NCBI RefSeq assembly: GCF_000426585.1
Contig: NZ_AUFQ01000002.1
Span: 248,001-312,000 of the forward strand
Length of the DNA stretch: 64,000 nt
From: Segatella baroniae DSM 16972 = JCM 13447
GTDB taxonomy: Bacteria > Bacteroidota > Bacteroidia > Bacteroidales > Bacteroidaceae
Direction of reading: 5' to 3'
Shown here: positions 59,601 to 64,000 of the stretch, one piece after another
Layout: the number at the start of each line of letters is the position of its first letter
Numbering within the stretch: position 1 is the stretch's first letter
Position numbers and translations under genes: made by a program
The notes under the pieces: model-generated
Database searches by the model: none
Told to the model about the DNA's origin: nothing
Seen by the model: the letters and a program-made list of their open reading frames with translations, nothing else

Positions 59601-60857
59601 CGCCTGATACCCTCCGAAAGGCTTGGTCGGCCCCGCATCGACGTGGTGGTTCAGACCAGCGGACAGCTGCGCGACCTCGCCGCCAGCAGGCTTTTCCTTA
59701 TCAACAAGGCCGTTCTCCTGGCCGCAAAAGCCGGCAACGGCAAGTATGGCAATGAAGTGGCCAAGGGCGTGAAGGAGTCTGAACGGACGCTCGAAGACGC
59801 CGGAATGTCGCCTGCCGAAGCCCGCGAGGTGGCCACATACAGGGTCTTCGGCGGCATGAATGGTGGATATGGAACGGGCATACAAGCCATGGTCGAGCAG
59901 GGAGACAAGTGGGAATCGGAGCGTCAGATAGCCGAAGTGTACCTGCACAACATGGGCGCTTTCTACGGCGACGAGAAGCGTTGGGAAGACGTTCGGCAGT
60001 CGGCTTTCAAAGCCGCGCTCACCCGCACCGACGTCGTCATCCAGCCCCGGCAGAGCAATACGTGGGGCCCCATCAGCCTGGACCATGTATATGAGTTCAT
60101 GGGAGGCCTCAACCTGGCCGTCCGCAACGTGACGGGCAAGGACCCCGACGCCTATATGAGCGACTACCGGAACCACAACCGCATGCGGATGCAGGAGGTG
60201 AAGGAAGCCATCGGAGCCGAAAGCCGCACCACCATCTTCAATCCCAACTACCTCAAAGAGAAGCTGAAAGGCGGTGCCACCACAGCGGGCGACATCGCGG
60301 AGACCGTCACCAACCTCTACGGATGGAACGTGATGAAGCCCAAAGCCATAGACAAGGAGTTGTGGGACGCCGTCTACAAGACCTATATCGACGACCAGTA
60401 CAAGCTCGGCACACGCGAGTTTCTGGAGCAGAAGAGCCCGGCCGCGCTCGAAGAGATGACCGCCGTGATGATGGAAACCATCCGGAAGGGAATGTGGAAG
60501 GCCACGCCCGAACAGACACGGGAGCTGGCCCGCCTGCATGCCGCCACCGTAGCGAAGCACGGAGCCTCGCAATCCACGTTCGTGACGAGCAACGAGAAGC
60601 TGCGGGCGTTCATCGACGCGAAACTCGACGCGCAGCAGCGGCAGGCCTACCGCGCCCAAATGAAGTCGGCACGGCAGCGCGACGACAACGCGAAGGCCGG
60701 CAAGGGAACCGTGATGGAGAAGCAGGAACTGACATCGGAACAGGTGAAACAGCGGCAGCAGTTCATCAACGGGGCCATCACTTTCGCGGTGACGCTGGTC
60801 GCGCTGGTCGTCATCGGCTGGTGGCTGCGCCGTCGCCGCAGACAAATAGGAGGCTGA
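56634..60857 (+). CDS. hmuS: HmuS, membrane-anchored CobN/BchH-like chelatase
   Basis: A 1407-residue CobN-family protein with one transmembrane helix at each end (FLWAFGLLLLVVFAVYG near residue 15 and ITFAVTLVALVVIGWWLRRR at the C-terminus), so the large domain faces one side of the inner membrane, probably the periplasm. CobN motifs include ALIHFGTHGSLEYTPRKQ, SGNDWPDRLVGTMPHFYIY and TLWSSEFVETEGASVAQVLY. HmuS proteins of Porphyromonas and Bacteroides are linked to heme use and one is reported to remove iron from heme. A Gly/Lys/His-rich insert (about 800-860) is present. The start at 56634 follows hmuR by 29 bases. Confidence 0.92.
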   Translation: MKRLFNKRFLWAFGLLLLVVFAVYGWRHWIGSTRIAFVNYQAIELGQIAKANDNASIKVAQVDVEHLDELKDYDMIMVTAMGLQLDSAQREQLREASLSVPTFTRLVTNPANDINTVDSVDGDFLRQYLENGSRRNYRSMLNYIRKFIDGKKFRSIEPDVVELRPDNMLLHVDPKHPDDDELGFNTVADYNAFLRRNGLYRPHAPSILVTGMMGIASSLVDGFERQGFTVYRVNRLREFVMNHHIDSIRPAAVVNMAHGRVGDYLVRYLEKANIPMFAPLNVNRLVDDWQNDKQGMMGGFLSQSVVVPEIDGAIRPYVVFAHRVGKDGLHEAFAVPERLDAFVKTVGNYVRLQSKPNHRKRVAIYYYKGPGTSALTASGMEVAPSLYNVLKRMHAEGYNLSGLPASAEQLEHGIQQHSYDHKPMVFGNVALLPQLMSGEGTDSFKIIHGTNQDPPQAYVRSYQWTQRHFKADALIHFGTHGSLEYTPRKQVALSGNDWPDRLVGTMPHFYIYTIGNVGEAMIAKRRSYAQIQSHLTPPFMQSGLRQTYARLSDAIELYNKEMQQADNRPTQASRQAALKVKRLTVEMNIDRDLGLDRKRMDVPYTQSEIERVEAFAEELANEKVTGQLYVMGRPYAPERVVSSVYAMCTDPIAYGRLSIDRLKQRADGQVDRHQGVFDRRYRQPAHALVARLLANPRLATDELVRREAGITRQELAMAREVDRMQQAPDAISMMMQLGEGMAQKPEKAKKRERLTVSQLRAKGVKREKKVQQIPKFVYDKMAQTGKFPEKMMLAIRRQQKWYHGSKEEAQDKAMAAKGAKGMDKRGHAGGMGNHSGARRKYSQQQVQLAQAIIALEKAVKNVDLYRREIAEAPEAEMRSLMNALNGGYTRPSSGGDLIVNPSTLPTGRNLYAVNAETCPTENAWEKGCQLAENAIQLYRQRHGGQYPRKVSYTLWSSEFVETEGASVAQVLYMLGVEPVWDAFGRVNDVRLIPSERLGRPRIDVVVQTSGQLRDLAASRLFLINKAVLLAAKAGNGKYGNEVAKGVKESERTLEDAGMSPAEAREVATYRVFGGMNGGYGTGIQAMVEQGDKWESERQIAEVYLHNMGAFYGDEKRWEDVRQSAFKAALTRTDVVIQPRQSNTWGPISLDHVYEFMGGLNLAVRNVTGKDPDAYMSDYRNHNRMRMQEVKEAIGAESRTTIFNPNYLKEKLKGGATTAGDIAETVTNLYGWNVMKPKAIDKELWDAVYKTYIDDQYKLGTREFLEQKSPAALEEMTAVMMETIRKGMWKATPEQTRELARLHAATVAKHGASQSTFVTSNEKLRAFIDAKLDAQQRQAYRAQMKSARQRDDNAKAGKGTVMEKQELTSEQVKQRQQFINGAITFAVTLVALVVIGWWLRRRRRQIGG

Positions 60858-61594
60858 TGGAGACGGTCGTAACCCTCATGATGTTGCTCACGGTGGGCTG
60901 TTTCCTTCTGAAACAGACCTTCATGGGCGTGCGGCAGATACTCGTCACGGCCGTCGTTGTCATGATGTTCGTGGCACTGATGTGGCCTTTTGCCATCACG
61001 CAGAGCAAGACCCAGATCGCGTCGTGGCTCTCCAATCCGCAGCTTATGCTGGATGTGGCCGTGCTGTTGAGTGTCGACATCGCGCTCGAAATAGCCTTTT
61101 GTGTGACCGATGTCGACGTGCGGACGTCGCGGAAGGTGAGTCGCAGGAAGCGGATGTGGTTCCGTTTTCTGCGCCATTTTCCCGGTCTGCTCGTTTTCCC
61201 CGTCTTCTTTGCGGTGCTCGTGTGGGCCATTTTCGCCCTGCCCGGCGTCGACTTCGCACTGGTCGGCTGGTCGTTGGGCGTGGCCCTGCTGTTCGTTCTC
61301 CCGCTGCTCGCGTATCTGTTGCGCCGCCTGGTGCCTGAGGAGGAACTGCGGTTGGAACTCCTTTTCCTATGCAACCTGCTGCTCGGAGGCCTCGGGGTCA
61401 TCGCGACGGTCAACGGAACGACGGCCGTCAATGGCGTGTCGCAGGTGAACTATGCCGCGCTGGGGGCCATGGCGGCCCTCATCCTCGTGTTCGGCGGTGT
61501 CGGATTCGTGGCGCGGCGCGTCCGCCAGAAACGTGCCGTCGCACGGCTGCAACGTAAACAATACGGGCGGACAGCGTGTCCGTCCCATCCATAA
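60857..61594 (+). CDS. hmuT: HmuT, integral membrane protein of the heme operon
   Basis: A 245-residue multi-pass protein, roughly six transmembrane segments (TVVTLMMLLTVGCFLL, LVTAVVVMMFVALMWPF, LLVFPVFFAVLVWAIFAL, LGVALLFVLPLLAYLL and two more). Its ATG overlaps the hmuS stop by one base (TGATG). In Porphyromonas the equivalent hmuT sits between hmuS and the ExbB-like hmuU; its biochemical role is unknown. Acidic and arginine-rich loops between helices (VPEEELRLE) may contact hmuU or hmuV. Confidence 0.85.
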   Translation: METVVTLMMLLTVGCFLLKQTFMGVRQILVTAVVVMMFVALMWPFAITQSKTQIASWLSNPQLMLDVAVLLSVDIALEIAFCVTDVDVRTSRKVSRRKRMWFRFLRHFPGLLVFPVFFAVLVWAIFALPGVDFALVGWSLGVALLFVLPLLAYLLRRLVPEEELRLELLFLCNLLLGGLGVIATVNGTTAVNGVSQVNYAALGAMAALILVFGGVGFVARRVRQKRAVARLQRKQYGRTACPSHP

Positions 61595-61621
61595 GAAACT
61601 TATTTTAGAATAGAAAAAGAC

Positions 61622-62176
61622 ATGAAATTTATTTCCGACATTTTGTTTTGGATTTCCTCGGGCCTGCTCGTGCCCGTGGTGGTGCTGCTCATTTATTTCT
61701 TCGGGCGCAGCCTCTTGCTGCTCGGCAGCTTCTTCGGCCAGTATCTGAGCATGCGCAAGGAGAGTGCCATCGAGGCCGAACAGTTGGCCGAAGGCAAATC
61801 GGTGGCGGCCGCGTATGCCCGCCTGGTCATTGAAAACAGGCAGAGTCAGGCCCGCATGGAGCACCTTCTGGCCGAGTATGAAACCTATTGCGAGAAGGAG
61901 CTTTCGCTGCCGAACACGCTCATCAAGATGGGCCCCATGCTCGGACTGATGGGCACCTTGATTCCGATGGGCCCCGCGCTCGTGGGCCTGTCGACGGGCG
62001 ACATCGCCACCATGGCCTACAACATGCAGGTGGCTTTCGCCACGACCGTCATCGGACTCTTTGCCGCCGGCATCGGCTTCGTCACCAAGCAGGCGCGCCA
62101 ACGCTGGTATAAGAAGAGCCTGAACGACCTCACCTATCTCGTCGACTTGCAGCAGGAAGGGGGAGAAAAGGCATGA
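61622..62176 (+). CDS. hmuU: HmuU, MotA/TolQ/ExbB-type proton channel subunit
   Basis: A 184-residue protein with an N-terminal helix (GLLVPVVVLLIYFFG), a cytoplasmic stretch and two later helices. The conserved block NTLIKMGPMLGLMGTLIPMG and the following TGDIATMAYNMQVAFATTVIGLFAAGIG are the MotA/TolQ/ExbB signature that lines the proton path. Together with HmuV it is likely to energise HmuS or the heme receptor using proton motive force, which is inference. It starts 27 bases after hmuT. Confidence 0.9.
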   Translation: MKFISDILFWISSGLLVPVVVLLIYFFGRSLLLLGSFFGQYLSMRKESAIEAEQLAEGKSVAAAYARLVIENRQSQARMEHLLAEYETYCEKELSLPNTLIKMGPMLGLMGTLIPMGPALVGLSTGDIATMAYNMQVAFATTVIGLFAAGIGFVTKQARQRWYKKSLNDLTYLVDLQQEGGEKA

Positions 62177-62502
62177 GGCGGCGCAGACGGTATGGCTTCA
62201 TGGGTGAGGACGACGACCCCATGAGCAACGTGGGCAACCTTTTCGACGCGGCGATGGTGTTTGCCGTGGCGCTGATGGTGGCCCTCGTGACACGTTACAG
62301 CATGACGGAGATGTTCTCGAAAGATGATTTCACGATGGTGAAGAACCCGGGAAAGGAGAACATGGAGATTATCTCGAAGGAGGGAAAGAAAATCAACCGC
62401 TACACGCCGTCGAAGAATCAGAACGCCAAAGGCTCGCGAGGAAAGAAGGTGGGCGTAGCTTATGAGCTGGACAACGGCGAGATCATCTATGTGCCGGAAT
62501 GA
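62173..62502 (+). CDS. hmuV: HmuV, DUF2149 protein
   Basis: A 109-residue protein with one N-terminal transmembrane helix (NLFDAAMVFAVALMVALVTRY) and a short extracytoplasmic domain. It matches DUF2149. The topology and the four-base overlap (ATGA) with the ExbB-like gene suggest that it plays the ExbD part. The aspartate in NLFDAAMV lies at the membrane entry where ExbD/MotB-type proteins carry their proton-coupling aspartate. Last gene of the operon. Confidence 0.88.
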   Translation: MRRRRRYGFMGEDDDPMSNVGNLFDAAMVFAVALMVALVTRYSMTEMFSKDDFTMVKNPGKENMEIISKEGKKINRYTPSKNQNAKGSRGKKVGVAYELDNGEIIYVPE

Positions 62503-62569
62503 AAGAAAGGTAAAAAGGTGGCCCTTGGAAAGGTAAAAAGGTAAAAAGGCCTTTTTAGCCTTTTAGAGT

Positions 62570-63183
62570 GTGTAAAGTAAACCGTGTCGGGTCGGTGCAT
62601 GGGAGCATAGCCATGGTGCATTGCGCACTACCGCCTTGGCGGTTGGTCCTTTTAGAGGGCGGGGTTGCGAGCGAAGCGAGCTACCCTGCCTGGTTTGCGG
62701 CGGAGACATCTAGGCCGAAGGTCTTGGTCTTTTTTACGTTTGTGGTGGGATGTTGTCGGGTGTAAAGGGTGAGCCGTCGGAATTGTCAATGGCTTTTGAA
62801 GCATGCAAAGGCATGAGCGACAAGGGCGAATATGAAGGGTATGGTTGCCGGCGGCTACCCCTGGATGGCGGGTGGGCAGACTCGCCCGACGGTACCCGAG
62901 GCTTTCCTGCGGGCGTTGAAGCCGGCGGCTTCACCTCCTGCACAGCTTGCGACAGGCATTTCTTGATACCCAATGGTTCATTGCACCATGACCATATACC
63001 AATGAACCGATTTGGGATAAAAGGACCAAGACCTTCGGCCTAGATGTCTCCGCCGCAAACCAGGCAGGGTAGCTCGCTTCGCTCGCAACCCCGCCCTCTA
63101 AAAGGACCAACCGCCAAGGCGGTAGTGCGCAATGCACCATGGCTATGCTCCCATGCACCGACCCGACACGGTTTGCTTTACAC
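62570..63183 (+). repeat. Fold-back element with near-identical 160-base inverted arms
   Basis: Left arm 62570-62729 and right arm 63024-63183 are reverse complements at 159 of 160 positions by direct comparison (the difference is T versus C in GTAAAG(T/C)AAACC). The arms carry an ACCGCC-AA-GGCGGT hairpin, GAGCGAAGCGAGC and GGCCGAAGGTC modules. The 294-base centre has no open frame of note. No target-site duplication was seen at the ends. Confidence 0.93.
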
Positions 63184-63225
63184 GCTCTCGTTTCCCGGGG
63201 TTCGGAAAGTCCGCCGTCATTTGCC

Positions 63226-63430
63226 GGGACGTTTGCCCACATTGGGCATTCAACATCTGTTTTGCCTTGACGTTTGCTCAAGTTGAGCATTTAACATCTG
63301 TCTTGCTTTGACGTTTGCTCAAGTTGAGCATTTAACATCTGTCTTGCTTTGACGTTTGCTCAAGTTGAGCATTTAACATCTGTCTTGCTTTGACGATTTC
63401 TCCCGCCGCGCATTCAACGTCTGTTTTGAC
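63226..63430 (+). repeat. 41-base tandem hairpin array
   Basis: GACG marks units at 63228, 63269, 63310, 63351 and 63392, exactly 41 bases apart. The three central units are identical and contain TGCTCAAGTTGAGCA, a perfect hairpin. The first unit has TGCCCACATTGGGCA instead: both sides of the stem changed together, so pairing is kept. The last unit has lost it. There are no variable spacers. Confidence 0.93.
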
Positions 63431-63474
63431 GTGACATCTTCCGAGCCACGATTTTCGATTTTCGAGAGTGTGTT

Positions 63475-63668
63475 GTTGGCTTCCATCATCATTCATTCGT
63501 TGATTCTCCCTCCTTTGGGAGGGTCGGGGTGGGTTTTTCAGTTGTGATTGTACTGCTGTTGGCTTCCTCTGTCTTATATTGAAATTCTTCGAGAGGTCAG
63601 AAGAGAAACTCCCATGTCTTTCTTGGCCGCCTGCGGCCCCTATGTCTTTGTCCTTGCTGCTCGAAAAA
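63475..63668 (-). repeat. Inverted counterpart of the block at 30896-31075
   Basis: Contains TTGTTGGCTTCCATCATCAT, CTCCCTCCTTTGGGAGGGTC and GGCCGCCTGCGGCCCC, which recur as reverse complements upstream of the fold-back copy near ispG. The CTCCCTCC / GGGAGGG palindrome is the same that ends ispG. Confidence 0.85.
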
Positions 63669-63670
63669 CA

Positions 63671-63716
63671 GAGAGTGTAAAGTGAACCGACCTGACACGG
63701 TTCACTTTACACTCTC
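63671..63716 (+). repeat. Perfect 19-base inverted repeat
   Basis: 63671-63689 (GAGAGTGTAAAGTGAACCG) is the exact reverse complement of 63698-63716, with an 8-base loop. The stem contains the GTGTAAAGT(A/G)AACC end motif of the fold-back element, so it looks like two element ends joined with the middle lost. Confidence 0.9.
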
Positions 63717-63838
63717 AATCCCCAACAACTGGTCGCTTTGGCATGAAGGCTTGCGCTTCAAATCCCAACAATCAATTTGAGTTGAAGGGATAAAAAACAA
63801 AAAAGGACAGAACAATCGCATGGAAAAGCGAAAGGCAA

Positions 63839-63890
63839 ATCACTCAGAAAGAACGATGAAGAGCTATCATAGTCGTTCTTTCGGAGTGAT
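63839..63890 (-). terminator. Hairpin downstream of the partial leftward gene
   Basis: 63839-63856 pairs with 63873-63890 at 17 of 18 positions (ATCACTCAGAAAGAACGA). It lies 39 bases past the stop of the leftward gene and can serve as its terminator; the left part is shared with 8660-8682. Confidence 0.55.
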
Positions 63891-63929
63891 TCTTTCAGCC
63901 GAGCCTCTTGTCAAGATTGACGATGGGCG

Positions 63930-64000
63930 CTACTGGTGCAGCAACCACTTGACGGCCTGCTCCGTGGCAGCCACGTCGCTGACGGCGCGAGGCATGTAGC
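63930..64000 (-). CDS. C-terminal end of an unidentified protein (truncated by window edge)
   Basis: On the minus strand an open frame enters from the window edge and ends at TAG (63932-63930). The visible 22 residues read YMPRAVSDVAATEQAVKWLL plus HQ. Too short to identify. Reasons to call it coding: normal-looking composition, a hairpin just after the stop, and the end of repeat DNA at this point. Confidence 0.45.
   Translation of the reverse strand, partial: YMPRAVSDVAATEQAVKWLLHQ

Larger units (their letters stand above)
62503..63929 (+). other. Repeat-filled intergenic region after the heme operon
   Basis: No supported gene in 1.4 kb. In order: a GGTAAAAAGG tract (62508-62550), a fold-back element with 160-base arms (62570-63183), a 41-base tandem hairpin array (63226-63430), a block shared in reverse with 30896-31075, a perfect 19-base hairpin (63671-63716), a single 44-base-type unit (63732-63770) and a shared block with hairpin (63805-63890). 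Confidence 0.8.

Noticed and set aside
58350..60845. 831-codon open frame antisense to hmuS
   Set aside because: Shadow of the CobN-like gene, with histidine/leucine-rich composition and no family.
62750..63043. 97-codon frame inside the fold-back element centre
   Set aside because: Other copies do not keep the frame, and the residues follow hairpin modules rather than a protein pattern.

Overview
The window looks like a chromosomal piece of a GC-rich member of the Bacteroidales, most likely Prevotellaceae. Reasons: the recurring TAnnTTTG promoter element (often with TTTG 19-20 bases upstream), a SusC/SusD pair, an hmu-type heme operon, the long (640 aa) form of IspG, a GH3-family protein, and tRNA genes without encoded CCA. 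The species call is an inference.

Layout. 1-5.6 kb: the 3' part of a cysteine desulfidase gene, then a leftward operon GH3 protein / Ig-like lipoprotein / DUF3108 protein. 5.6-7.1 kb: a lower-GC patch with an integrase remnant, a Fic gene and tRNA-Leu. 7.3-8.4 kb: mannose-1-phosphate guanylyltransferase. 8.4-9.5 kb: repeat-rich, no gene. 9.5-13.6 kb: nrdA and nrdB, separated by repeat DNA, then a sirtuin. 14.5-17.5 kb: three tandem FKBP prolyl isomerases and an Lrp-type regulator. 17.5-23.3 kb: a C26-M19 fusion peptidase, a glutaminyl-cyclase-like M28 protein, argS and a DUF559-RNase H fusion. 23.3-30.5 kb: leftward SusC / SusD / sulfatase, a small utilisation locus probably for a sulfated glycan. 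30.5-31.9 kb: repeat-rich. 31.9-37.2 kb: leftward operon hypothetical / rpoN / PAP2 / purE / ispG. 37.5-44.8 kb: PfkB kinase, tRNA-Met, a methyltransferase, a Ca-type P-ATPase, ribF and a CPBP protease. 45.1-50.3 kb: U32 peptidase, then lipoprotein / ECF sigma / inner-membrane-to-beta-barrel anti-sigma candidate / barrel / lipoprotein. 50.4-53.5 kb: Upf1-like helicase and dinB. 53.8-62.5 kb: heme operon (calycin-like lipoprotein, hmuR, hmuS, hmuT, hmuU, hmuV). 62.5-63.9 kb: repeat-rich, then the end of a further leftward gene.

The most unusual content is non-coding. A family of fold-back elements (one copy has 160-base inverted arms differing at one position; another carries a nested hairpin insert), three intergenic arrays built on the same 22-base unit, 41-base and 44-base tandem hairpin arrays, and purine-rich GTAAAAAGG tracts occupy nearly all long intergenic gaps. 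In two places such palindromic repeats enter coding sequence: the C-terminal tail of IspG and the linker of the DUF559-RNase H fusion. The strongest protein-level observations are that fusion, the C26-M19 fusion, the ECF sigma / dual-membrane anti-sigma module and the heme operon with a calycin-like protein in the HmuY position.
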